Below are positions 28,032-36,497 of a stretch of 64,000 nucleotides of DNA, piece after piece. The position numbers were made by a program, and so were the translations under genes. The DNA comes from Rhizobium grahamii CCGE 502. GTDB taxonomy: Bacteria > Pseudomonadota > Alphaproteobacteria > Rhizobiales > Rhizobiaceae. Location: positions 5,001 through 69,000 of the forward strand of contig NZ_AEYE02000033.1 of the NCBI RefSeq assembly GCF_000298315.2, written 5' to 3'. The first letter of the stretch is position 1. Every line of letters begins with the position of its first letter. A model generated the notes under the pieces. It was not told the origin of the DNA and ran no database searches. It saw nothing but the letters and a program-made list of their open reading frames with translations.

Positions 28032-28504
28032 CGGACCATCTCCGAAGCTTGGCGCACGGCCGCAACGATATGGTTGTAGGCTCCGCACCGACAGAGGTTG
28101 CCGGCCATGGCCTCGCGGATCTCGTCGTCCGTCATGGCTCGCCCTTCACCGATCAACGCGACAGCCGACATGATCTGGCCCGGCGTGCAATAACCGCACT
28201 GGAAGGCATCCTGCTCCAGAAAGGCTGCCTGCACCGGGTGCAGGTCGCCATTGTCAGACGAAAGCCCTTCAATGGTCGTGACCTGCTGGCCTTCGGCTTG
28301 CGCTGCAAGGGTCAAGCAGGCAAGCACACGCTTGCCATCGACATGCACGGTGCAGGCGCCGCATTGCCCCTGATCGCAGCCCTTCTTCGTGCCGGTCAGA
28401 CCCAGATGCTCGCGAAGGGCATCGAGCAATGTCACGCGTGGCTCGACATCGAGTTCGTAACGGCTTCGATTGATGTCCAGAGATAGGTGGATCGTCCGGG
28501 TCAT
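28028..28504 (-). CDS. Molybdenum hydroxylase 2Fe-2S subunit (PaoA/YagT-like)
   Basis: A 158-residue iron-sulfur subunit. The N-terminal ferredoxin-like domain has GTKKGCDQGQCGACTVHVDG and a fourth Cys in VLACLTLA. The C-terminal domain has QCGYCTPGQIMSA and NLCRCGAYNHI for the second cluster. Unlike E. coli PaoA it starts directly at the ferredoxin fold, with no Tat signal. It is the first gene of the three-gene operon, divergent from a TetR gene whose two palindromic operators lie 140-180 bases upstream of this start. Confidence 0.92.
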   Translation of the reverse strand: MTRTIHLSLDINRSRYELDVEPRVTLLDALREHLGLTGTKKGCDQGQCGACTVHVDGKRVLACLTLAAQAEGQQVTTIEGLSSDNGDLHPVQAAFLEQDAFQCGYCTPGQIMSAVALIGEGRAMTDDEIREAMAGNLCRCGAYNHIVAAVRQASEMVR

Positions 28505-28645
28505 GGTGAGCTCCTGCTCTCGTCTCGGGATGGGATTGAGGTACCAGTGGGGTGGCCGAACAAGCCCGGTGCGCTAGCTACCGTCCTGAAAGCAAAGTCC
28601 GGACACGTTTCAGCATGACATCACGCCCCCTTCTGGGTTAAGAAG

Positions 28646-28659
28646 TGGAGGCCGCTCCA
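28646..28659. promoter_or_regulatory. Probable TetR operator, site 1
   Basis: Inverted repeat TGGAG-GCCG-CTCCA between the divergent hydroxylase operon and tetR-family gene. Its centre is 20 bp, about two helical turns, from the stronger palindrome at 28667, so two dimers could bind on one face. Confidence 0.55.
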
Positions 28660-28666
28660 AATAAAT

Positions 28667-28678
28667 GGAGGCGCCTCC
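28667..28678. promoter_or_regulatory. Probable TetR operator, site 2
   Basis: Perfect 12-bp palindrome GGAGGCGCCTCC, extended by AA and TT on the outer flanks (18 bp with one mismatched pair). It lies 58 bases upstream of the tetR-family start and 163 bases upstream of the hydroxylase operon. Confidence 0.65.
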
Positions 28679-28735
28679 GTTTAATCTAGTGACTTGCCGT
28701 CCCGCGTCAAGTCCTGAACGTGTGTGGAGTTTATT

Positions 28736-29326
28736 TTGCCCTCGGCCCCGCCGGCGACAGCATCGTCCTTTCATCCCCCGCTTCGGGCCGACGCACGCCG
28801 GAATCGCGAAAAGCTCATCGAGGTCGCGACGGCCGCCTTTGCCGAGAGTGGGGTTGAAGCCTCTCTTGAAGAGATCGCTCGAAGGGCCGGCGTTGGCATT
28901 GGCACGCTTTATCGGCATTTTCCGACACGTGAGCATCTGGTCGAGGTGATCTATCGCAGGGAGCTGGAGGCACTTGCCGCGGCGGCTACCGAGCTTGGGG
29001 TAAAACACCCATCGGATATCGCACTGGAAGAATGGATGCGCCGTTTCGTCGGCTATATCGCCGCCAAGCGTGGCATGGCGAGCAGTCTGAAAATCCTGAT
29101 GGACTCGAACGCTTCCCTGTTTGCAGAAGGAAGCGGGATTTTGAGGAGCGCCGCCGATGGCCTGCTGAAAGCAGCAGCGCAAGAGGGCACGATCCGGAAC
29201 GACATCGACACGACGGACCTGTTGCACGCCCTCTCAAGCATCTATTCCCTGCCTTCGTCACCGGAATGGCGCGACCGCTCGAACCGCCTCATCGGGCTTC
29301 TGATGGACGGCTTGCGAAGGAAATAG
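28736..29326 (+). CDS. TetR family transcriptional regulator
   Basis: Regulator of about 196 residues. The helix-turn-helix is LIEVATAAFAESGVEASLEE followed by IARRAGVGIGTLYRHF, then a helical ligand domain of the TetR_C type (EWMRRFVGYIAAKRGMA). The TTG at 28736 has GGAG 6 bases upstream and is preferred over the GTG at 28724, which lies on that GGAG. It is divergent from the molybdenum hydroxylase operon, with two palindromes between them, so it probably represses that operon in the absence of an aldehyde or aromatic inducer, and represses itself. Confidence 0.9.
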   Translation: MPSAPPATASSFHPPLRADARRNREKLIEVATAAFAESGVEASLEEIARRAGVGIGTLYRHFPTREHLVEVIYRRELEALAAAATELGVKHPSDIALEEWMRRFVGYIAAKRGMASSLKILMDSNASLFAEGSGILRSAADGLLKAAAQEGTIRNDIDTTDLLHALSSIYSLPSSPEWRDRSNRLIGLLMDGLRRK

Positions 29327-29375
29327 CTGGCGACGGCGTTCGCCTATCCGAGACGAGGCCAGCAACTGAAATGAA

Positions 29376-29400
29376 AAGGCGGCGTCAGGGACGCCGCCTT
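29376..29400. terminator. Bidirectional intrinsic terminator (tetR / minE)
   Basis: Perfect 11-bp stem AAGGCGGCGTC/GACGCCGCCTT with a 3-base loop between the convergent tetR-family gene and minE. On the minus strand the stem runs into TTTT, so it mainly serves minCDE; it may also end the TetR transcript. Confidence 0.85.
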
Positions 29401-29404
29401 GAAG

Positions 29405-29665
29405 TCACGCCGCCTTGACGGAAGTACCAAGGGGAATTTCGACATCGATCTCAAGCACGGACATGTGCTCGTCGCGGTCCATTGTCACGCGCACCCTTTC
29501 GTTGTCGACGTCGATATGCTTTGCGATGACGGCAAGGATTTCCTCACGCAACAGCGAAACAAGGTCAGACCCGGCAGAGACGCGCTCGTGCGCCAGAAGC
29601 ACCTGCAGGCGCTCGCGGGCCGCCGGTGCGGTCCGCTGTTTCCCAAAGAAGTTAAAGAGGCTCAT
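29405..29665 (-). CDS. minE: Cell division topological specificity factor MinE
   Basis: An 86-residue MinE. The N-terminal amphipathic start [10 protein letters not shown] binds the membrane. The MinD-contact segment [15 protein letters not shown] is followed by the dimerising topological domain ([21 protein letters not shown], then [11 protein letters not shown]). MinE stimulates MinD ATPase and keeps MinCD away from midcell. The start overlaps the minD stop as ATGA. Last gene of minCDE. Confidence 0.96.
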   Translation of the reverse strand: MSLFNFFGKQRTAPAARERLQVLLAHERVSAGSDLVSLLREEILAVIAKHIDVDNERVRVTMDRDEHMSVLEIDVEIPLGTSVKAA

Positions 29666-30480
29666 GCGGCCGCCCTCCGTCCAAAGATCTTGCCGAAGAT
29701 GCCTCGCTTCTCTCCCGGGATAACGACTGCAAGCTCCTCACCTGCCAGTCTGCGGGCCGCATCGAAATAGGCCAGGGCAGGTGCGCTGCGATTGTCCGCC
29801 AGGGTCACGGGGGCACCGATATTGGATGCGCGAAGCACATCCGAACTTTCCGGAATGATGCCAAGCAGCGGGATCGAGAGGATCTCCAGAACGTCGTCGA
29901 CCTTCAGCATGTCACCACGCTCGGCACGGTTTGGATCGTAACGCGTCAGGAGCAGATGCTTTTCCATCCGCTCGCCGCGCTCAGCCTTCACAGTCTTCGA
30001 ATCGAGCAAACCGATGATGCGGTCGGAGTCGCGGACGGACGAGACTTCGGGATTGGTGACGACCACAGCGACATCGGCGTGGCGCATCGCCAGCGTGGCG
30101 CCGCGTTCGATCCCGGCCGGGCTGTCGCAGATGATCCAGTCGAAATGGCGCTTCAGGTCGTTGATTACGCGCTCGACGCCTTCGGCGGTCAGATTGTCCT
30201 TGTCGCGCGTTTGGGAGGCCGGCAAAAGGAAGAGCGTTTCAAGCCTCTTGTCACGGATCAATGCCTGGGAAAGCTTCGCGTCCCCCTGGATGACGTTGAC
30301 CAGATCGTAAACAACCCTGCGCTCCGCCCCCATGACGAGGTCGAGGTTGCGAAGGCCGACGTCGAAGTCGACAACAACGACCTTCTCGTTTCTTTGCGCC
30401 AGGGCTGCTCCGAGGGCTGCGGTGGATGTGGTCTTGCCCACTCCACCCTTGCCCGAAGTGACGACGATGACTTTCCCCAT
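29662..30480 (-). CDS. minD: Septum site-determining protein MinD
   Basis: A 272-residue ParA-type ATPase. It starts [20 protein letters not shown] with the deviant Walker A KGGVGKTT, followed by [19 protein letters not shown] and [15 protein letters not shown]. The C-terminus has a basic amphipathic helix ([15 protein letters not shown]) that binds membrane in the ATP form. It recruits MinC and oscillates with MinE. It lies 32 bases after minC and overlaps minE. Confidence 0.97.
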   Translation of the reverse strand: MGKVIVVTSGKGGVGKTTSTAALGAALAQRNEKVVVVDFDVGLRNLDLVMGAERRVVYDLVNVIQGDAKLSQALIRDKRLETLFLLPASQTRDKDNLTAEGVERVINDLKRHFDWIICDSPAGIERGATLAMRHADVAVVVTNPEVSSVRDSDRIIGLLDSKTVKAERGERMEKHLLLTRYDPNRAERGDMLKVDDVLEILSIPLLGIIPESSDVLRASNIGAPVTLADNRSAPALAYFDAARRLAGEELAVVIPGEKRGIFGKIFGRRAAA

Positions 30481-30512
30481 CTTTCTCTCCTGTGTGATAG
30501 CCAGTTTCGGGC

Positions 30513-31235
30513 CTAGGTAAGTTTTTCTGCCTTGATCGAATCACCCTCCAACCAGAGCTGAACGGACTGTCCGCGTAAGTTGGACGCTATGTCTTCGGCC
30601 GTCTTGTAGATGCCGTCTATGGCAACAAGCTCCGCCTCGAGCTTGCGGCAGAAGATGCGCGCGGACGCATTGCCAACCGAACCGGCCATGGCGCGCCCCC
30701 TGAGGGCGCCGTAGATGTGAACGGAGCCGCCAGCGATAATCTCGGCACCTGATGCAACGGAACCAATAACGGTGACGTCACCTTCTGGAAAAATCAGCGA
30801 CTGACCGGAACGAATAGGCTCGCGAATGACGATCGACTGCAACGCCGCACGCGTTTCGATCACCGGAGTCTTGCTCTCAACATCAATGGACGGCTCCTGC
30901 TGCGGAACCTCGAAATCCGAGACCGGGCGCCCGCCCTTGAGAGCCGGCGGCATTCCTGGTCCGATCAGGGACGGCCGGCAGCCCTCAATTCCCATGATAC
31001 TGACATTGCGCTGAGCAAGCTCGGCAATCAGACCCTTCAGCTGCGCCCGGTCGATCTGAAGATCGCTCACGTCGAGCACGACAGGCCGCCCCAGGAAGAA
31101 GCCGGCAGACCGTGCGGCAAGATCATCCAGTCGTACGAGCCAGTCGTCGAAGGGAAGATCTGGCGATAGCATGACCGCGAGGAAGGAGCGGCCCTTGATA
31201 CGGATAGAGCGAGCGTCAGTTAGCACTTTGGTCAT
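30513..31235 (-). CDS. minC: Septum site-determining protein MinC
   Basis: A 240-residue inhibitor of FtsZ assembly. The N-terminal domain (residues about 1-105, IKGRSFLAVMLSP) contacts FtsZ. After a linker rich in Pro and Glu, the C-terminal beta-helix (VIREPIRSGQSLIFPEGDVT, then GGSVHIYGALRGRAMAGSVG) dimerises and binds MinD. No Shine-Dalgarno sequence precedes the ATG. A perfect CtrA box lies 43 bases upstream and a near-perfect one 6 bases upstream. In Sinorhizobium meliloti minCDE sits on pSymB and, as I recall, is under CtrA control, in line with what is seen here. Confidence 0.96.
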   Translation of the reverse strand: MTKVLTDARSIRIKGRSFLAVMLSPDLPFDDWLVRLDDLAARSAGFFLGRPVVLDVSDLQIDRAQLKGLIAELAQRNVSIMGIEGCRPSLIGPGMPPALKGGRPVSDFEVPQQEPSIDVESKTPVIETRAALQSIVIREPIRSGQSLIFPEGDVTVIGSVASGAEIIAGGSVHIYGALRGRAMAGSVGNASARIFCRKLEAELVAIDGIYKTAEDIASNLRGQSVQLWLEGDSIKAEKLT

Positions 31236-31240
31236 CTATG

Positions 31241-31255
31241 TTAAGAAAACGTTGA
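31241..31255. promoter_or_regulatory. Near-consensus CtrA site at the minC start
   Basis: TTAA-GAAAACG-TTGA, one base off the CtrA consensus TTAA-N7-TTAA, 6 bases upstream of the minC ATG. It would cover the ribosome binding region and probably the transcription start. Confidence 0.45.
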
Positions 31256-31277
31256 CCAATTTCTATCGCTGATTTGG

Positions 31278-31292
31278 TTAACAAATGGTTAA
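31278..31292. promoter_or_regulatory. CtrA box upstream of minCDE
   Basis: TTAA-CAAATGG-TTAA, a perfect match to the alphaproteobacterial CtrA consensus TTAA-N7-TTAA, 43 bases upstream of the minC start. Confidence 0.75.
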
Positions 31293-31570
31293 TATCCAAC
31301 GCCCGGCTCGTTAACAATTTCCGTTCCGGCACGACGCGCGCTTGGTGCGGTCAGTGCTTTTGGCGTCGCCCCACCACGCCCCGGAAAGGGATCGCGTGGC
31401 GTCCTGACAATGCCCCCGGCACCAGGAATTCGCGGCTCGTTGCATGGTCGACCTGACCGCAAAACGGGGTGGCCGTGGCCGCCATATCGGAATGGACGAA
31501 GGCGGCACGCGCGAGCCAATCTGGTGGCCTATAGTCCAGGCTGGACCCACGCGGTGACCTAAACACAACA
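31293..31570. other. Intergenic region upstream of minCDE
   Basis: No recognisable gene. Short frames on both strands look like chance. It should contain the distal part of the minC promoter region. Confidence 0.5.
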
Positions 31571-31592
31571 AAGGCCCGCTCGGGCGGGCCTT
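31571..31592 (-). terminator. Intrinsic terminator of the DUF1127 gene
   Basis: Perfect 9-bp stem AAGGCCCGC/GCGGGCCTT with a 4-base loop, followed on the minus strand by a T-rich run (TTTGTTGTGTTT), 28 bases after the DUF1127 stop. Confidence 0.85.
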
Positions 31593-31619
31593 GAGGCAGG
31601 TCTCGATATTCTTGTCGTA

Positions 31620-31757
31620 TTAGCGACCGTAAACCAGACGCTTGATGTCGCCGCGCGTGACGCCAATATCCTTGAGGGCTGCATCATCCAATCTGGAAAG
31701 GTCTCTGTATGCTTTGCGGAGCTGTAGGAATTCTCCGATCCGGTTGCCGATTTTCAT
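31620..31757 (-). CDS. DUF1127 small protein
   Basis: A 45-residue basic protein (MKIGNRIGEFLQLRKAYRDL, then LDDAALKDIGVTRGDIKRL) that fits the DUF1127 consensus of YjiS-like proteins, in which the C-terminal half reads LDDxxLxDIGLxRxDI. Short DUF1127 proteins are abundant in alphaproteobacteria, are often stress-induced, and at least one (CcaF1 of Rhodobacter) acts in RNA turnover. The ATG at 31757 has AAGGAG about 6 bases upstream. It is a single-gene unit with its own terminator. Confidence 0.92.
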   Translation of the reverse strand: MKIGNRIGEFLQLRKAYRDLSRLDDAALKDIGVTRGDIKRLVYGR

Positions 31758-32153
31758 GTCAAACTCCTTGTGCGTTGCACAAATATATAGCTCACTGCTT
31801 TCCAAATGAGCACTTCGAAAACCGCATATGTGGCATCTCGAATTTGCAACCTCGACCTGCGGGTGTGCATCACGGGAGTTTTTACGTGGGGCGTGCGCTC
31901 GTTAGACTGTTCGCAAAAGCAGTGTGGCCGAGGAGTTGACCATTTCACGTCCTCAGCCCAATGGCCGAGGGACGACGAGTTTCTGCTGCTGCACTGGCTG
32001 CCCTCGGCGCGGGGCTGATTGAACACTTACGCTCATGGACGCGTTCTTGAAATAAACGTTTCAATGGGCGGTGATTCAGGCTGAAACCTGAAACGTTCCG
32101 CCTCTGATATTGGGTTACTCTCCTCAGGACCAATGAGTTCGGGAGGAATGAAG
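31758..32153. other. Intergenic region upstream of the E1 gene, with an inverted repeat
   Basis: No recognisable gene in about 400 bases. At 32075-32092 there is a perfect inverted repeat TTCAGG-N6-CCTGAA, 62 bases upstream of the E1 start. An AAACGTTTCA motif lies just before it, and ACGTTCC follows. Either could be an operator for the dehydrogenase genes. Confidence 0.45.
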
Positions 32154-34235
32154 ATGGCACAGGTAGTCGCGACCCGTTTCAGAGACAGGGAGGTGCCTGA
32201 CGTAGGCATAGACTGGCCACGCGTGGCCTATCTCCTCCATCTGTCGCGCAGCCTCGACGAAATGGAGGAAGCGCGCCTCGTTCCCGAAAAGAAGGTCCTC
32301 TACCAGTTTTCCGCCCGCGGTCATGACATGGCGCAAATCATTCTCGGCCTGCAACTGACAAAAAGGCATGACGCCACCTGCGGCTACTACCGGTCTCGAC
32401 CCTTGCTTCTGTCCCTTGGCGTCGATCCCGCCGATGCCCTCGGCTCCGCCATGGGACGGGCAGGCGGCTATTCCGACGGTCGCGACATTGGCGTGGTCTT
32501 CAACTATCCGAACAGCAACGGCGCCTCTGCCTTGCCGATGTGCGGCGGTGTCGGCGCCCAGTATACACCAACAGCCGGCTGGGCTGAGGCGCTTCAGTAT
32601 TATGCCGGGCCAATGGGAAAGGCTGAATACCGCGACGCAATCGCAGTCGTTCTCGGTGGCGACGGATCGGTTGCGTCGAATGGCTTCTGGTCGGCCTTGA
32701 CGATTGCCACGACACAGAAGCTGCCGATGCTGTTCTTCATCGAGGACAACGGTTTTGGGATCTCGGTGCCATCCGATGTGCAGACACCCGGCGGAAACAT
32801 CGCCGCCAACCTCGCGAGCTGGCGGAACCTCGCCATTTTTGAAGGCGATGGCTGCAACCCTGTCGATGTCGCCCACCTGACCCGGCATGCGGTCGACTTC
32901 GTCCGCAGCCGGAGGATGCCGGCCCTTTTGCGCCTGAGTGTCCCGCGCCTTGAGGGCCACAGCTTCCAGGATACGCAGGCCTACAAGAGCGAAGCACTTC
33001 TCAAGGCGGAGTGGGCTCGCGACCCCTTGCCACGTCTGCGAGATTTTCTGGTCCCTTCGGTCATGAGTGCAGACGCATGGGATGATGCAAAAACAGAAGC
33101 AGACAATATTGCCGAACAGGCGCGCATCGAGGCGGAGAGCCGGGACGTGTCGTCGCCCGAGAGCGTGGTGCGCCATGTTTTCTTCGAGGGCGATCTGCAA
33201 TCGATGGGTGGGCAGTACAGCGCCGGCTATCGCCCTCCCGAGTCGAGCGACGAAGCTGCGCCGGACGGCCAGCGCATCAACATGGTCACGGCGATCAGAC
33301 GCACGCTGGATCACGAACTCAGCATCAACGAGCGCGTCGTGTTGTTCGGCGAGGACATCGGTCAGAAGGGTGGCGTCCATGCCGTGACACTCGGATTGCA
33401 GGAAAAATTCGGGAAGGCGCGCGTGTTTGATACCTCGCTCTCCGAGGAAGGGATCGTCGGGCGTGCCGTCGGAATGGCGCTTGCCGGGCTTGTTCCGGTT
33501 CCGGAAATCCAGTTCCGCAAATATGCAGAACCGGCGACGGAGCAGATCAATGATTGCGGGACGATTCGCTGGCGTACCAACAACCGGTTCGCAGCGCCTG
33601 TTGTCCTGCGCATGCCAGGTGGATTCTTCAAATGCGGCGACCCATGGCACAGTCAGACCAACGAAGTCGCCTTCATCCATCAACCGGGCTGGAAGGTCGC
33701 GGTTCCCTCGAATGCGGAAGATGCCGTCGGGTTACTGCGCACGGCGCTGCGTGGCAATGATCCGGTCATCTTTTTCGAGCACCGCGCGATGCTCGATCAC
33801 CAGTGGGCACGTCGACCCTATCCTGGCGACCACTACGCACTTCCCTTCGGCAAGGCACGGTTCACCGGTAAGGGCGATGCGATCACAATCGTGAGTTGGG
33901 GCGCGATGGTTCCTCGTTGCGAGGAGGCAGCAGAAGGAATCTCGGCGGATCTTATTGATCTTCGCACATTGATGCCCTGGGACCGAGAGAGCGTCGTCTC
34001 CTCGGTACGTCGGACACGGCGGTGCCTTGTGGTACACGAGGATCTTGGCACAGCGGGCTTTGGCGCCGAGATTGCTGCCGTCATCGCAAATGAGGCGTTC
34101 ATCGACCTCGACGCACCGGTTACGCGACTGACGATGCCGGACATACCGAGTCCTCACAATCCGGTCCTGCTCGAGTGGGCGGTGCCGTCGGCGGATCGGA
34201 TCAGACAGAAAATCAAGGATCTGCTGGAGTACTAA
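32154..34235 (+). CDS. 2-oxoacid dehydrogenase E1, alpha and beta subunits fused
   Basis: A 693-residue thiamine-diphosphate enzyme that joins what are usually two proteins. Residues about 20-340 are the E1 alpha part, with the ThDP motif starting VVLGGDGSVASNGFWSALT and ending FIEDNGFG. Residues about 365-693 are the E1 beta transketolase part (RVVLFGEDIGQKGGVHAVT, then DTSLSEEGIVGRAVGMALAG, then CLVVHEDLGTAGFGAEIAAV). It decarboxylates a 2-oxoacid and hands the acyl group to E2. The beta part looks closest to the branched-chain/acetoin type. The ATG at 32154 has GGGAGG 7 bases upstream; an ATG at 32133 lies upstream of that site. The E2 gene starts 2 bases after the stop. Confidence 0.9.
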   Translation: MAQVVATRFRDREVPDVGIDWPRVAYLLHLSRSLDEMEEARLVPEKKVLYQFSARGHDMAQIILGLQLTKRHDATCGYYRSRPLLLSLGVDPADALGSAMGRAGGYSDGRDIGVVFNYPNSNGASALPMCGGVGAQYTPTAGWAEALQYYAGPMGKAEYRDAIAVVLGGDGSVASNGFWSALTIATTQKLPMLFFIEDNGFGISVPSDVQTPGGNIAANLASWRNLAIFEGDGCNPVDVAHLTRHAVDFVRSRRMPALLRLSVPRLEGHSFQDTQAYKSEALLKAEWARDPLPRLRDFLVPSVMSADAWDDAKTEADNIAEQARIEAESRDVSSPESVVRHVFFEGDLQSMGGQYSAGYRPPESSDEAAPDGQRINMVTAIRRTLDHELSINERVVLFGEDIGQKGGVHAVTLGLQEKFGKARVFDTSLSEEGIVGRAVGMALAGLVPVPEIQFRKYAEPATEQINDCGTIRWRTNNRFAAPVVLRMPGGFFKCGDPWHSQTNEVAFIHQPGWKVAVPSNAEDAVGLLRTALRGNDPVIFFEHRAMLDHQWARRPYPGDHYALPFGKARFTGKGDAITIVSWGAMVPRCEEAAEGISADLIDLRTLMPWDRESVVSSVRRTRRCLVVHEDLGTAGFGAEIAAVIANEAFIDLDAPVTRLTMPDIPSPHNPVLLEWAVPSADRIRQKIKDLLEY

Positions 34236-34237
34236 CG

Positions 34238-35485
34238 ATGGTCGACTTTATCGAGGTTCTCGTCCCCCTCGAACAGGAGGGGACAACGGCCGTTGTTCGC
34301 AACTGGCTTAAACAGGCTGGAGAAGCCGTTGCGCAGGACGATCCCCTTGTCGAGATCGAAACCGACAAGGTGACCCAGGAGATACCTGCACCCGTTGCCG
34401 GGATTGTCGCCGAAATCCTCATGATGCCAGGCGCCGATGCCGTGCCCGGGGCCGTGTTGGCACGAATTCGGACAGAAGTTGCGATCCCCGGCGACAGGGT
34501 CAGTGCCGCACCTGACCACGGATCGACAACGGGTGGGAAATCCGTCGCAAAGGGCAGCAGAGATCGTTTCTCGCCAGCGGTGGGAAGCGCCGCTAAGGAA
34601 TACGGCATCGATCCGGCAACCATTGCCGGCACCGGCCGGAATGGTCGCGTTACGCGCGTGGATATGGACGTCGCCTTCCAGGCGAGGAAATCGGCGGGCG
34701 GCGACGAAACGCCGCCCGGCATTGATCCCAGACAATCTGATCGACCGCCTGCCCGCCATGCGTCGCACATCGTCGCTCACACGCCAATGAGGCTGTCGAT
34801 CGCGCGTCACATGCTGGAGTCGGTGACAACAGCGCCCCACGTCACGTCTATTTTCGAAGCCGACTTCACTGCCGTGATGCGCCACCGTGACATGTTCAAG
34901 GCGGAGTTTGCTGCCGAAGGCATCGATCTTTCCTACTCTGCCTACATCATCATGGCGGTTGTCGAAGCCATGCAGGCGGCGCCTGAGGTCAATAGCCGCT
35001 GGCACGATGACCATCTGGAGATCTTCGATAACCTCAACATAGGTATTGGCGTCGCTCTCGGCGACAGGGGGCTGGTTGTTCCTGTCATCCATAACGCGCA
35101 GGATCTGGAGCTCGCCGCCGTCGCCGCGAGGCTCCAGGACGCAACCACCAGGGGACGGGACGGCAAGCTCACTAACGCGGACCTGCGCGGCGGCACTTTC
35201 ACCATCTCGAACCATGGCGTGTCGGGATCGCTTGTCGCTGCCCCGATCATCATCAATCAGCCGCAATCAGCCATCCTTGGCGTCGGGAAGATAGAAAAGC
35301 GGGTTGTCGTGCGAACTATCGACGGGACCGACACAATACAGATCCGACCGGTCGCCTATGTCTCCCTGACGATCGACCACCGCGCGTTGGACGCTCATCA
35401 GACGAACGCGTGGTTGACCCGCTTCGTCAAGACGCTGGAAGAATGGAGCGCATCGAAACCGTCACATCCAATTCTACGGCAATGA
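34238..35485 (+). CDS. 2-oxoacid dehydrogenase E2 (dihydrolipoamide acyltransferase)
   Basis: A 415-residue acyltransferase. The lipoyl domain at residues 1-80 has the lipoylated Lys in EIETDKVTQEI. The peripheral subunit-binding domain (FSPAVGSAAKEYGIDPATIA) and catalytic domain (residues about 185-415) follow. The active-site motif LTIDHRALDAHQTNAWL contains the catalytic His and Asp. Together with the fused E1 it would convert a 2-oxoacid to acyl-CoA. No lipoamide dehydrogenase (E3) gene is present here, so an E3 from another complex is presumably shared. Confidence 0.92.
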   Translation: MVDFIEVLVPLEQEGTTAVVRNWLKQAGEAVAQDDPLVEIETDKVTQEIPAPVAGIVAEILMMPGADAVPGAVLARIRTEVAIPGDRVSAAPDHGSTTGGKSVAKGSRDRFSPAVGSAAKEYGIDPATIAGTGRNGRVTRVDMDVAFQARKSAGGDETPPGIDPRQSDRPPARHASHIVAHTPMRLSIARHMLESVTTAPHVTSIFEADFTAVMRHRDMFKAEFAAEGIDLSYSAYIIMAVVEAMQAAPEVNSRWHDDHLEIFDNLNIGIGVALGDRGLVVPVIHNAQDLELAAVAARLQDATTRGRDGKLTNADLRGGTFTISNHGVSGSLVAAPIIINQPQSAILGVGKIEKRVVVRTIDGTDTIQIRPVAYVSLTIDHRALDAHQTNAWLTRFVKTLEEWSASKPSHPILRQ

Positions 35486-35588
35486 GAGTGCCGCTCAGCC
35501 CGCCCTACTGACGTTAACCGATCGCAGCAGTTGGCACCGGTCATGGCCTCGTCTACCGTGATAGCCTTCGAAACGGGATGGGCTGCAA

Positions 35589-36359
35589 ATGTGCAATTTG
35601 TATCGCATGGACGACAAGGATTGGGTCAACAAGTGGGCTCTCGACGTCGAGAGCCTCGTCAATCTCATGCCCGCCTATCAGATGAATCCCGATCAGCCCG
35701 GCCCGATCGTCAGGAACACCCTTGATGGCCGCAGGCAGCTCGTTCATGCCCGCTGGGGGCTCCCATCCCCTTTTTTCGCGCAGAAGAAAGCTGCCGAAGC
35801 TCGTGCCGAAAAGCTCCGGAAGAAGGGTGAAACCGTGGACATGGACGCCCTGATCCGCATGGAGCCGGACCGTGGGACAACCAATGTGAGGCAATTTCAT
35901 CTGGCGCATTGGAAACGCTGGCTTGGCCGGGAGCATCGATGCATTGTCCCCGTCACGTCCTTCGCGGAACCTGATCCCGCCGCAACGCGCGACGGCGACC
36001 GTGTTCCGAATGCGTGGTTTGCACGCAATGAGGAGCGACCCGTGATGTTCTTTGCCGGTCTTCACGTGCCGGGCTGGACAAGCGTGCGCAAAGTCAAGGA
36101 CGGACTGTCAACCGACGATCTTTACGGCTTCCTGACGACGGACCCCAATGCCGTCGTAAAGCCGATCCATGAAAGGGCGATGCCTGTTCTGCTGCTGACG
36201 CAGGAGGAAACAGACATCTGGCTGAATGCGCCTTGGGAGGACGCAAAAGCGCTCGTGCGCCCCGCACCTGACGACGCGATCAGGGTGATCGGACGCGAGC
36301 AATGGGGATCGACCATCGTGTCACCCTCCGGGGAGCCGACCGAACCCACAATGCTTTAG
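35589..36359 (+). CDS. SRAP domain protein (YedK/HMCES-like abasic-site shield)
   Basis: A 256-residue SOS response-associated peptidase domain protein. The catalytic Cys is residue 2 (MCNLYRM), which fixes the start, since the Met must be removed. The conserved [31 protein letters not shown] (Glu) and HERAMPVLL (His) motifs are present. YedK and HMCES bind abasic sites in single-stranded DNA through a covalent link to Cys2, protecting them at replication forks. Rhizobia carry several copies. It is a single gene with no obvious operon partner. Confidence 0.9.
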   Translation: MCNLYRMDDKDWVNKWALDVESLVNLMPAYQMNPDQPGPIVRNTLDGRRQLVHARWGLPSPFFAQKKAAEARAEKLRKKGETVDMDALIRMEPDRGTTNVRQFHLAHWKRWLGREHRCIVPVTSFAEPDPAATRDGDRVPNAWFARNEERPVMFFAGLHVPGWTSVRKVKDGLSTDDLYGFLTTDPNAVVKPIHERAMPVLLLTQEETDIWLNAPWEDAKALVRPAPDDAIRVIGREQWGSTIVSPSGEPTEPTML

Positions 36360-36497
36360 TTCAAGCCGGGCAAGGCCCGAGGGATCAATCGTCCGCCAAG
36401 ACAGCCCCGTTTCCTCCTAGACATTGACCGGCTCCCGGCAGTCCTCCGACTGAAGATATGCTTCGGATCTATCCGTCGCTTCTTGGAGTGGACCGCA

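Noticed and set aside
32124-33683. 519-codon open frame antisense to the fused E1 gene
   Set aside because: It mirrors the E1 codons, has no recognisable domain, and E1 alpha and beta motifs on the plus strand are unambiguous.
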